From contig JAQFVV010000013.1 in NCBI GenBank assembly GCA_028023455.1, forward strand, positions 10,074,411 to 10,138,410: a stretch of DNA of 64,000 nucleotides. Reading direction: 5' to 3'. Source of the DNA: Epiperipatus broadwayi. Its lineage: Eukaryota > Onychophora > Udeonychophora > Euonychophora > Peripatidae. The position numbers and the translations under genes are program-made. Numbering within the stretch: the stretch's first letter is position 1; each line of letters begins with the position of its first letter. Shown one piece after another: positions 12,001-23,179 of the stretch. The notes under the pieces were generated by a model. It was not told the DNA's origin. It searched no databases and saw only the letters and a program-made list of their open reading frames with translations.

Positions 12001-13463
12001 AGGTAAAGGAATGTGAAAAATGCATGAGAAGATTTTATAATCATTTTTTCAAATACGATGTCAATATTGATATTTTTTTTATATTAGATGAGTTCTTAAA
12101 TTATGTGAGGATTGTATTTAAAATGTATTCTATATTTTAAATTAATGCATGATGATCTCATTATTATCATCTTTTTAACAAATTAATTATTGTTAGTATA
12201 TAAGATTCACTTAGGAATGGAGGGATTGGAAGCAATCATTCTAAAAAAATAAAACATTTATTTTTTATTTGTGTCTGAAGATTAGTGATAATATCATTTT
12301 AATTGTAGCTATATGTTGGCCTATTTCCACATCCTAGTTGAATTATTAAATGCTTTTTAAAACATTCAAATTTTATACATTTGCAAATACATTTAATTCA
12401 AGTAGTAGTTTTTTCTCTTTTCTTCAAGTGTTGCTGATCTGATTAGTGACAGTATTAACATGAAATTTGAATTGTTAATCTTTATATTCACATATACTGA
12501 ATAAAAGGGGATCTGTAACCAATTATGTTATTACGTTAAAGACAATAGTCAGCATAAATTTAAGGCGCTTATCTATGAATGTCATAATATCTTCATTTCT
12601 ATCTTTTAAGAGTAGTAAAATTAAAATACGAAATGGAAAAAAATCAGGGAACCTTCATAGATAAGAATATTAAATTACTACTGATTAGTTTCTTTGATGG
12701 AAATTTATACATTTAAAGTTGCTGAACCATTTCTATGCTATGCCATCATTAATCAAATTGAAATGTGTTTTACACTATGCTTGTTTTTAATATCTGGAAA
12801 GTATAAAGAAATAAATGGATACTTTTATTATTCAACATAAATGTGAGATTAAGCATTAAAGAAATAAAAGATTGAATCAGTTTAGTGTGTGCTATTCTGT
12901 TTTTTTTTTTTTTTTTTTAGACTATAATAATCTCATTGGTTATCAAGGTGTTTAGATATACAGAAATCTCATTAATGTTTTAGTGCAACTAAATAGAACA
13001 TGTTGCATTCTGTGAGAAAATCTGAGATGCCATAGTTATTTCCTAGTCTTTTTTTATCAATTGATTACTAAGTTCATGTTATCTATTTTAACATTATTTT
13101 ATAAGGAAGGTTTTATCTTTTTTTCTTATTGTTTTACTTTTATTTTGTCTCATTTTTTCTGTTTTTTTTTTTAAATAATAATAATTATTAATATCTATAT
13201 TGAACACCCAAGATATAAAATGATGTTGGCAACAAGATCATTACAAATGTCAAAGAGAAAACAATCAAATTAATATATTGTTTTAAAAAATTGTGAATAA
13301 TAGACCATTACCAGGAGTTGATGTCAGTGGCACTTATAAAAAAATTAAATTGTTTTAAGGGCTGACAAGCACCAGAGATAAATTGTTATCATTTGATTGT
13401 AATATTCTATTTGTAATCAAGTACTTTATTATATTTAGTATCTAACTATTTCAAATTATGACA
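9011..13463. other. AT-rich spacer, no gene or known repeat seen
   Basis: I find no protein motif, RNA gene or clear repeat in this 4.4-kb stretch. A poly-T run followed by AG at about 12900-12920 resembles a splice acceptor tract but no plausible exon follows it. Confidence 0.5.
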
Positions 13464-13535
13464 TGTGCAGTTGCTAAAGTGTCGGACTCTGGGGAGTGAG
13501 ATTCTCAGATTGATTCCGGTTCTGGAACTTCCAGT
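13464..13535 (+). repeat. tRNA-like sequence, probable SINE head
   Basis: GTTGCTAAAGTGTCGGACTC followed by GAGTGAGATTCTCAGATTGATTCCGG has the A-arm, anticodon-arm and B-box spacing of a decayed tRNA head (B box close to AGATTGATTCC). It is unlike the family 1 SINE and lacks a discernible tail. A degenerate SINE or tRNA pseudogene are both possible. Confidence 0.45.
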
Positions 13536-13649
13536 GTTCCATCTTATGAATTTTAAAACAACAAAGCCAATCGATTATATATTTATATACCAAACTAGAT
13601 TAACATCTATCTTTGCCTGCATAGGTATATGTAAATTTTATTGTTATTA

Positions 13650-13755
13650 TTTTTTTTATTAAAAAGTGTCATAGCATCGGCCAGGACGCGAACCCGCAAC
13701 CCTGGCAACCACCTGCAAGGCAGTAGTGCTGACCTCTCAACCACCAATGCAAGAC
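13650..13755 (-). mobile_element. tRNA-derived SINE, family 1, copy 2
   Basis: It carries the same order as copy 1 on the minus strand: ...GGTTGAGAGGTCAGC..., a B box read as GGTTCGCGTCC, the end CCGATGCTATGACAC and an A-rich tail. It is somewhat shorter in the anticodon arm than copy 1. Confidence 0.75.
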
Positions 13756-13854
13756 ATTTATGCTTCATGTTTTTTTTAATAAATATATAAAACAGTTTTT
13801 TCCACTCCTTTTAAAAACTTACATTTATAATTTTCTATAAATTTTTGCTCAACA

Positions 13855-13958
13855 TTTTTTTTTTCATGTGTCAAAGCATCATCCGGGAAGCGAACCCGCA
13901 AACCTGGGACAACTGCTTGTAAGGCAGCTATGTTGACCATTCGACCATCAACACTTGA
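13855..13958 (-). mobile_element. tRNA-derived SINE, family 1, copy 3
   Basis: Minus-strand copy with GGTCGAATGGTCAAC, a B box read as GGTTCGCTTCC, and GATGCTTTGACAC before an A-rich tail (T run at 13855-13864). More diverged than copies 1 and 2. Confidence 0.7.
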
Positions 13959-14085
13959 CTGTTATACATTTTGATCATATTTTACGACCATTATCAAAAT
14001 TCATTTGTTTCACATTTGTATTTTATTTTTAGATTACCACTGATATATTAGCAGTTGATATTGACCATAACATTTGTTAAAAAAG

Positions 14086-14340
14086 ATTTAAACATATGTA
14101 ACAAGTTATTTATTTATCTAGATCAGTGTTTAATTTGTAACAATTATTGAGGAATTACCCCTCTATGTTTGCACTATATAGATTTATAACATTTTTATGA
14201 ATACTCAACATAAGATAAAGTCTTTTGAAAAGATAAATCTATCTCAACTTTTTAACCTAAACATATATGTATAGGCTAATCTTAAGCATTTAAAAATGAG
14301 GGCATGAAGATCTCATTTAATCAATCACTTTTAATTCAAG
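14086..14340 (+). repeat. Foldback-family unit (AAGATAAAGTCTTTTGAAAAG family), copy 1
   Basis: This unit begins TTTAAACATATGTAACAAG, passes through TAAGATAAAGTCTTTTGAAAAGAT and ACCTAAACATATATGTATAGG, and ends near AATCTTAAGCATTTAAAAATG. A second unit with the same order of blocks starts about 320 bases later at 14405, so the two form a direct duplication. Confidence 0.75.
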
Positions 14341-14404
14341 TCACTATGTCTTAATAATTGATATTTATGAAATTTTTATAATTTACTGTATGTCAGTATT
14401 AGAT

Positions 14405-15010
14405 GAAATTTTAAACATATATAACAAGTTCTTTATCTAGGGCTGTATTTTTAATTTGTAACAATCATTAGGAAATCATCCCTTTACACATGCGCTGTAT
14501 GAATTTAAACATTTAAGAAATTCTCTCTTTTCTAAACACAAGATAAAGTCTTTTGAAAAGATAATATGAATAACCTAATCTTTTTTGCCTAAACATATAT
14601 GTAAAAGCAAATCTTAAGCATTTAGAAACGAGAGTGTGAAGATAAGATGAATCACTTTATCTTTTTTTAACTGAAGGCAAATCTTAATAAATGGTTGCAA
14701 AATAGTGAATGGAATTAAAGTAATTAATTAAAGATCTTCTTGCTCTCATTTTCTAAATGCTTAAGATTTGCCTATACATGTACATATAGGTAAAAAAAAA
14801 GAGAGTGATTTGTCAAGCATTGGTGGTCGAGGGGTCAGCAACAGCTGCTTTACAAGCAGTTGTCCCGGGTTAGCGGGTTCGCTTCCTGGCTGATGCTATG
14901 ACACATGAGGAAAAAAAAGAGTCATTTATCTTATCAAAAGACTTTATCTTGTGTTTAGAATGGTCAGTATTTCTCAAAGTCTTGTAAATATGTACAGTGC
15001 ATGTATAGTG
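14405..15010 (+). repeat. Foldback-family element, copy 2, interrupted by a SINE
   Basis: From 14405 the unit repeats the blocks of copy 1, including ACACAAGATAAAGTCTTTTG (14537 on). From about 14725 the blocks return inverted (TCTAAATGCTTAAGATTTGCC, then CTTATCAAAAGACTTTATCTTG at about 14930), so the whole is a foldback. A SINE sits within the right arm at 14812-14918. Confidence 0.75.
14812..14918 (+). mobile_element. tRNA-derived SINE, family 1, copy 4, nested
   Basis: Plus-strand copy with GGTGGTCGAGGGGTCAGC (A box), GCTTTACAAGCAG (anticodon-arm-like), GGTTCGCTTCC (B box) and TGATGCTATGACAC before an A run. It is flanked by AAAAAAAAGAGAGTGATTT on the left and AAAAAAAAGAGTCATTT on the right, a slightly diverged target duplication. 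It interrupts the right arm of a foldback element and so is younger than that element. Confidence 0.8.
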
Positions 15011-15134
15011 TGATGATTCTCTAATAAGTGTTAGAAAAGATTTGTAAAAAATTAAAAGATTCATACAAAATAAATACAAGTTATTGAAAGGAGTGGAAGA
15101 AGAGTGTTTTATGTGATATTTATCAATAGATGGA

Positions 15135-17655
15135 TCATTGAAAAAAAGAACCAAATTAATGAACAATTTTTATTAATTAATTACTAAAGTTTGTGTAATT
15201 TTAATAGTAATATAATGTTGTTGTTTTTTTTTTTTTTAGGAATTTAAGATTTATGACAATACTCAAACAAAATATAAAGTTTTTCTGGCATTCTAGTCAT
15301 TGCATACTAATCCAACTAGAGATATGGTAGTGGTCTAGATAATCTTTCATATTAATATAATTCAATACTATATTTATATTTCATGATTGTGATCTTAGAA
15401 TAAATTGTTTTGAGAAGGGTGGGAAATTATTGTTGATGGTGATCAAATGTTTTCACTCACATATAATACTCTAGGATAGTTGCTATTACCAACTTTCATC
15501 TTTAATTAGTTTTATTAATCTATATTTTAAATGTTGTGAAATAAAGAATATTACATATGTAATTCAAAATAAAAAGCAATACATTATGATTTTAATCATT
15601 AAATTTATTCAGTAAACAATAAATAAAAATAATACATGATTTGTTTTTGTTGAAAGATTTTTTTTTTTTTTTTTTGGAAACAGCTCTCATTGAAAGTTAA
15701 AAGTCAAACCATATTATTTATAATCTTTCAATATATATATATTTTATACTTGTAACATTCTAATCATTTAGCGCATTATCCACCAAGCCATTTTTTCCTC
15801 ACTTCAAAGTAAATAATTTCTATTTTAATCTAATATATTAAAAATTGAGCATTTTAATAAAAAAATAATAATAAATAATGGATATTAACCTGAATTTAAT
15901 TGAAAGATAGTTTAAAAGTTTTTTGAAAGGCATATAGATATGTATTACTTTATATATTTCAGCTAAGTCTAAAAAACAATCTAATTTTTGCTATGTATCA
16001 AATTTTGACAAAAAAAGTTGATATAAGTGGAAATTTATCATACAAATTACAATTCAAAATTTTAAGTACAACATGGAGATAAGTAATGTTTTAATTTATA
16101 AAGTTGAGGGATGGAATAAGTTGTGTTTGAAGTTTGTGTATAGTTTGGTGGATGTTGTTAATTCAAATAATGGCGCTAACTTTCATGTGATGGTATTTGA
16201 ATAGAAAGATATGATGGTATAAAAATGTTTTTTTTTTTGGTTTTTGATTCTAGCTAATCATGCAAATTTCTGTTGTGTATATTTGTATGTACAGTTCTAA
16301 TTCTATTTACATTTTGATTCAAAACAGTAAAATCAAATCTGTTTTTTTTTAATAGCTCAACTACTTAAGAAAGCAATTTTTTAATCTATTGCTTAAATAA
16401 CAAAGTGGTTTCTATACTAACTATTTATATTTTTTTGTATATTTGTTTATTTATGTAACAAGAAAAATAATTGCATATCTTTTTTTATTAAGTATGTCTT
16501 GCACTAATACCAAATCATTTTGTATAGATTTTAAGAAAAGAAACAAAGATATTTTATATATAAATTATTATTAAAATAATTACTTTCACATTTTGTTGAA
16601 TCCAAACAAAATCACATGTAATATATACAGAATCTATTTTAAAAGTTTCTAAGCATACATCATATTCTGTATCAGTGACATTTATTGATCACATGATGCT
16701 TTTTATTCCCATTATCATTGATCTATTCTAAAATTATTAAAAATGAAGAGGATTTGAAAAGTTTGAAAATACTTGAAAATATTTTTGCAATGAGAAGGTT
16801 TACCAAGAGATAACAAAAACACTCATGGGAACATAAATAAGAGATTAAACAAGGCAGAGAAATGATGGCAAATATCATCTTATAGACTAAGATCGCTGCT
16901 TTCCAATGACACATGCATGGTATGAATGCATGGTAACAGTCACTGACTATTTTAAAAGTTCTTAAAATTTTTATACAGACCTTGGCTAAGTATATATATA
17001 TTAGTAAACAAGAATAAAATTTGTGAATGTATTGTTATTGGCAGAAAGATTTTGTTACAATGCAAATGCTAAAAATAGCAATAAATTGTAACACCTTCAA
17101 GACAAATTTCTGCTTTTTTAAATATCGTTGACTGCATAATTATTTCAATGTCTAGACTGATTCATGCAATACAGTCAGATAACTTTGTAGTAGGATTTAA
17201 TGTAGAAATTTAGTTGTCTCTGATGTCAAGTTTTATCCATTGGTACAAAAAAAGCAGAAATGTTTTGAGTGTTTGTGGTTAGTTTTTGGCTTAGATTTTC
17301 AAAATGAAGTATTGTCTGATGCCTTATAATTATATAACTTAATTTGGAATTTGACAATAGTGACTCGTTTTACTTGAAATGAATTGTGCAAATGTATTAT
17401 CAGTGACTACTAGATGGCACTAATTTTTTGCCATATTTGATAGTAATAAGATGTATGTGGCTATCTTTTGTCTCAGTTACAGACCTATAAGAACATTTGT
17501 CATAGGTTATTAAAGTCTGTTTTCATTGGCACTTAATATCTGTTGATGTACTCAGTGCTTGCATAGATGGATTAGAATAGAGAGACCATTTCTAATATTA
17601 TTTGATTTTTTTAAGACATATTGCTAAAGGGCTGAATTTTATCTTTTATATTATA
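15135..17655. other. AT-rich spacer, nothing recognised
   Basis: Poly-T tracts occur at about 15222 and 15659. The open frames, such as 16723-16914 minus, show no family resemblance. Confidence 0.5.
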
Positions 17656-17657
17656 TG

Positions 17658-17660
<3 letters not shown>

Positions 17661-17722
<62 letters not shown>
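17661..17722. repeat. AT dinucleotide microsatellite
   Basis: An uninterrupted AT repeat of about 62 bases. Confidence 0.95.
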
Positions 17723-17725
<3 letters not shown>

Positions 17726-20054
17726 TATGTAATCAAATTTTAATTAATTTTTAATTTAAGTATTTGCTATGAATAGTTTATTATAAAGGCACAACAATTA
17801 TTTAAAGAAGATTAAACTCAATAAATTGTTAAAATTCAAAAAACTGAAAACAAAAATTGTTAGTAATAATATATATATTGAATAACACAGTAACTATATC
17901 TTTGAAAACTAATATATAACACTTTCAAATATAAGTTATTGAAAAAGTAATTGAAACATAACGAGTAAAATCATTGAAACACTCTCTAGAAAACTGGATT
18001 TAATGTGTAATATATTTTTCAAAAAAACTTTCTAGAGGGTGCATCAGTGTTCTGACTTACATGAACATTTTCATAAATTTTACTTTTAAAACAGTTATTT
18101 AGGTATCTTAATCTTTTTTTTAACAAGAAATTGTATATTTTATTTTTATGCAATGTGAATATTGCCCAAATCTACTGTTTATTATATAATGTCTTTTTTT
18201 TAATTCTAAAATGTTTGGCATAACAGAATAAATGATTTTTAGTTTCAACATATTTACAAAAAAAAAAAAAAATCCCTATTAAATTTTCTAACAACTTATA
18301 TATACAAACCTAATCAATAAAAAAAATATATATATACATCTAATTTGCAAAGTTAAATATTAAAATACAGTAAGGAATTGGCAAATAAGGTTTTTTTTTT
18401 TTGGTGTCTTTTTTAAACAAATATTTTCCAATTATTTCTTTTCTTTAAATCTTCCTTCTTTCATTAATTTTTTTACTTCTATTTTTCATAAATTTTTAAT
18501 ACATTGTTCAAATACTATAATTATCTATGATATCAAACATTTTAAAAATTAAAAAAGAAAATATAATTGTAAATGCAAAGTTTATTATTCTAAAATGTGT
18601 TATTTACCATGTCAGAACATGTAAGCAGGAAGCTATATTTAATTCAAACTATTACTGGAAAAATTTAGATTATGAGCAAATGTAATTATTATTTTATTAA
18701 GCCATAAATATAATTTTAAATATAACCAAAAAATTTTAATTTCACCATAAAGTGATTATTTATAATCAATAATTTATTTATCTAAGATTCATCAAATAAA
18801 TGCTTTTAAGAAGTGTCACACTTAAAAACTGAATTGTAATAAATATAATTTTTTGAATGCCATTATTTCTTTTGTGTTGATACTTGAATCAATGCTTTGA
18901 ATTGATTAGATAGATATATCTATGAAAAATATACACTTTTGTGTTTTAATTGGTTGTTGCTTACTTTAATTGATAACTGAGAATACAAATGTGTCCTTGA
19001 TTCAAATTTATTATTATTATTTTTAAATAATTATAACACATTGTTGCATGTAATGGCAACTACATGATCTAAATTTTCCTAATTGTTTTTTGATTCTTTT
19101 TTCATCAATTAATACTACACTCACATTAACAACACTGAATCATAATTAGTAAATAAATTATTCAATTAAAAACTTATTAGCATAAATTTGTAAAAAGGGC
19201 ATAGCTTATGATTTTAGGCTATAGAATGGATTATTAAATGACATAAGAATCATTGATCTATATGTACACACATGTAGATGTATCAACTCCAAACTGTGAC
19301 GTGGATTAATCCATACAGTAAACATAATTTACAATGCTATCGAAAAAGAAGAATTGAAATTTGAGAATAATTTTGTATGAAATGAATATCATCCAATTAA
19401 ATATTGGCTTCCGCAAACAGACTTGACATAGAAATATATAGAGGCATAATATAAGAATGAAAAATCATGGACGGTTTTTTTATTATAAATATCCCATTTT
19501 TACCATTTTAATTTTTTAAATTAAAAGAATTTTTTATCTAAATGCACTATATATATATAATCCATTTTTGGAGCAACTAAGTTTAAATGCTCATGTAATA
19601 ATAAATAATTAATAAGCCAAAGTCATAAAGATCATCTTAATAAACTTGTATACAATGCCTGCTTTCTTATATCAATTAGATTATGCAAAAAATGGGTATT
19701 ATTTACAAATTTATTAAAATAATTCTATGAATTTATATTGTTTATTATTATTATTATTGTAGATGCATGTGGGTTTATTTGCTCCTAATATCTATAGTTT
19801 ATTCATGTACTTATTACAATTATTTGAATATATATATGTAAGAGAGTATAGGAAATAAAAGATAGAAATGAAATGTTTTAGACAGATTGTTGATTTTAAA
19901 AAAACTAAAACTATTAGTTATATATTTTATGATTATTTAATCAGTGACATAATTTATGTGTATATTTTTGACTTATATAATCATATATTTATATATAGTA
20001 TCTATAAATGCATAGGGAAATAAATAATTTAAATCAACTATTATGTTATTTGTC

Positions 20055-20058
<4 letters not shown>
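17723..20058. other. AT-rich spacer, nothing recognised
   Basis: Only short A/T homopolymers and AT-rich sequence are seen, with a slightly less biased patch near 19260-19480 that gives no recognisable protein. Confidence 0.5.

Positions 20059-20117
<59 letters not shown>
20059..20117. repeat. AT dinucleotide microsatellite
   Basis: An uninterrupted AT repeat of nearly 60 bases. Confidence 0.95.
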
Positions 20118-20119
<2 letters not shown>

Positions 20120-21908
20120 TCATGTTTTATGCCTATCAAAACATGTTCTATACACAATAATTAATAATCATAATGTGTTGAAACTTGCATTGTTAAAGCC
20201 TGGAAATGCCCTCTAGATAGTTCCATGCAATTTATATAGTTAGAGCATGAAAGCACCCTTTTGATAATTCATTGTAAAATAAGATATTATGTAATAACTA
20301 TCTTCTAAATTATGAATGATGATGATGCAAGTCTGGCAATAGTCTCTTCATCACCTGTGTACTCTTGAACAAGCAGGTATTATTGCTATAACTTTTAATT
20401 TAAAAATGAGCTGTTATATAATGTCTAATATCTTATTTCACATTTAGTATTCTAGAAGACGCTTTAACTTATATGTGTATATATCTATATACAAATATGA
20501 GATATGATATTATTATTTTACAAATCTATTTGGTGGAATAGTTTACATTGCTAAATTGCCATAATTAATGTATATATAGCATGTAAACGTGCAAGTGTCA
20601 CATGTGTACACACATACATGCGTATATGTACACCCACATATATATTTAAATATTTTTGAAGGTGCACTGTTTTTACATCTGTTTGAAAATGTATAATGAA
20701 ATTTATTATTTATGTTTCAACTTCCTTATCACCTTCAGGACATTTTCTTATATGTACATAAAATATAATCAATCTTTGTTTAGCAATGACAATTTCAAAT
20801 TTGCTAAACAAGGGATGTACATATTCTATACAAATGTTGTGATAAAATACCTTGAAGATAACTTATGCAAACATATTTTAATGATAAGCATAGAAAAGAT
20901 GCATCTTCAAAAATAATATAACATTAATAACACTGAAATAGAAATAATCTAATGGTTCCCAGTAAGTGAAAGAAAAAGGAATCTAACAAATATTTAAATA
21001 AAAAAAATGTCCATGATAATTTCAAACTTGTTTTAATGTACTTTGAATTGAAGGAAAATTCCTATTTGTCTTTTTATTTTATGGTACTCCTTATTAGTAA
21101 TACCTTACCCATGATTTCTCTCTCTCTTTTTTTTTTATCATTATTATCTTTGACCATTAGTCATTAATTTAATCAGTGTTTGAATCTATTGAGCTCTCCA
21201 AATCTTTCACTCAGAAATGCATGAGCACGATAATTTTATTGCAGGCTTGAATTCACTTAACTTAGTTTATATATATATATTCCAAAAATAAACTAGAAAA
21301 TCCACAAACATTCCAGTGCAAGCGGGTAGTTTAGGCTAATCTCAGATGCATCATAGCAATATTTTATAGCCGTTATTATGTGTATATATGTATTTATTTA
21401 TTAATTATTGTTAATTATTTTATTTTTTAAAAAAGTGGGTAATGAAAAAAGGAGAAATTTATTGCCATAAGGCTACATATTAAGATATGTTTGTCCATAA
21501 TGCTGTTTTAGATTTGTTTACTTGGTCGAAAGATTAATTAATGGCCTAAAGCAGTAATAATTTCAAACATAGTAAATAACAGACATCTATATTTGATATT
21601 ATTTAACAGTAATTGTTTAGGCACACCTTTTTTATTATTCATTTGTAAACCATTATATGGGAATTTTTTAACTATCTTTCGATTTGGTAAAGTTTTTCTT
21701 TTATTACTTATTGGCATTATATTAACTTACTTCACTCTTATCATCTCAAATCATATAATGAAATCATGTCCTAGTAAGGGTTAAAAGAGGTGGCAGGTTG
21801 ATTATACTTTCTATCCAGTATTCCTTACTTTCACTTAATAGTTTGTTTTATTGTTATTATTATTAATTATTGTTGTTTATTTATCTATTGTTTTAATCTT
21901 CATTTTAG
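20118..21908. other. AT-rich spacer upstream of the candidate exons
   Basis: No repeat family is recognised. The plus frames 20656-20916 and 21593-21784 are hydrophobic or low-complexity and resemble nothing known. If the exons that follow are real this is likely intron or promoter sequence. Confidence 0.4.
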
Positions 21909-21992
21909 AAGATGAATGGCAACAGCAATACACAGAATCCTAGTATCATTGTATGCATGAATCCTCTTGTAAACTGGGTACTACCTGTACAG
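21909..21992 (+). CDS. Candidate host-gene exon (n), unknown protein
   Basis: A pyrimidine-rich tract ending TCTTCATTTTAG precedes 84 bases that are open, followed by GTAATATC, a good splice donor. An ATG at 21912-21914 opens the frame MNGNSNTQNPSIIVCMNPLV and continues to a codon boundary exactly at the donor (phase 0). The next candidate exon begins at phase 0 about 850 bases downstream, so the two join in frame. The peptide is unlike the chance frames around it and I do not recognise the family. The ATG could be the start (three untranslated bases before it) or an internal methionine with further exons upstream. Alternatives are chance splice-like signals or a relic of an unknown repeat. 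Confidence 0.4.
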
Positions 21993-22839
21993 GTAATATC
22001 TGTTAAAAGAAAAAAAAAGAAAGATATAAATGCAAATATACACAATATATGTAATCTATGATATCAATAACATAAAACTTAGCATTTCAGATAAATAAAT
22101 TAGTTTTAATTTTCATACTACATTAAAATAACAAAATAATATTTATTTTATTTTATACCATAAACCCAGCAAAATTTCTAATTATGAATTTATGTCAGTA
22201 AGACAATTTATATAACAATTTACATGTGATATGGCATAAAGGATTATATATATATACTAATATCATGCCCTTTTTTGGCCATCAATTATTTAGCTTATTG
22301 AGCATTTTCTACAAATATGCTGAAGAGGATGAGCTACATATGGATTGCCACAAAGTAATACTATCAAAAGATTTATTATGTCCTCTGACTACCAATTTGC
22401 TCATATTTTTTATGGGCACCATAGTAAATATTACTGAATGGAAACATGGTAAAAGGCAAAATATATTTTTCAGAATTCCAGCTGAGGGAGAATATAAGAC
22501 TGTGATCCAAGATATATCAGAGACAAATGAGATGACATTTTTGTATTTTGTTAGATGATGTTTTTAAGGGATACACCATTGAAATTTATAGAAACTTACA
22601 TTTGAATTATAATGCAGGGAGTACATACTGTATATAAAAAATAATTGATGAGTGTATATTATGTCTAGGATATGTATAAGAGTTCATTAACCCTTGAATA
22701 CTAATTTTTGGAAAATACTTGAGTAGTCATAAAGTTTTTTTTTCTTGCTTTTTGTTTCTTTTGTGTGTGTGTGTGTATTTTTATTAATTATATTTTTAAT
22801 GAAAAATAATTTATTCTTAATTTAATTTTTATGTTTTAG
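21993..22839 (+). other. Putative intron between candidate exons
   Basis: The interval has a GTAATA start and ends in TTTAATTTTTATGTTTTAG, a convincing acceptor. It also contains a 110-residue open frame at 22226-22558 (with AEEDELHMDCHKVILSK) of mixed composition that I cannot assign and that lacks evident splice sites, and a short GT repeat near 22761. Confidence 0.4.
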
Positions 22840-23019
22840 CTTGATGGCTCTTGGCAGCACTCTATTAGAGATTTAGCAACAAAAATTGAAGAAACCTTCA
22901 ATGATCACTCCCAATGTGAATACATCATTGTTCAGATTGCACAAATCACCACTTCCAGACATGCCACATTTAAAAACAGTGAATGGTCAAAACGAATTGC
23001 TGTCACCAAACAATATTAA
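22840..23019 (+). CDS. Candidate terminal exon with stop, unknown protein
   Basis: After the acceptor AG at 22838-22839 there are 59 open codons in phase 0, from LDGSWQHSIRDLATKIEETF to a TAA at 23017-23019. A canonical AATAAA lies 45 bases past the stop (23064-23069), so the piece has the layout of a last exon with a short 3' UTR. Joined to the previous candidate exon it gives a product of at least 86 residues, with an amphipathic central segment and a lysine/arginine-rich end; no signal peptide or membrane span is visible. I recognise no domain. The adjacent PLE begins right after the poly(A) signal, so an origin in a transposon cannot be excluded. Confidence 0.45.
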   Translation, partial: LDGSWQHSIRDLATKIEETFNDHSQCEYIIVQIAQITTSRHATFKNSEWSKRIAVTKQY

Positions 23020-23063
23020 GGCCAGTGCTTTGTACTTTTACCAAAACCAAACTTTATCACAAA

Positions 23064-23069
23064 AATAAA
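23064..23069 (+). promoter_or_regulatory. AATAAA poly(A) signal of candidate gene
   Basis: A canonical hexamer 45 bases after the TAA of the candidate terminal exon. In AT-rich DNA the hexamer is common by chance, so its value lies only in its position. Confidence 0.35.
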
Positions 23070-23179
23070 CATGCAGATTCTAAAACTTAAATTTACACAT
23101 ATAGTTGCATGCAATATGAAATGACAAAAAGATAAGTTTGTTTCTTTGGTCCTTTAAAATTATTGCAACACCACATTCT

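Noticed and set aside
22886-23068. 60-residue open frame overlapping the candidate terminal exon
   Set aside because: It is in another frame of the same bases; the spliced phase-0 frame has better context.
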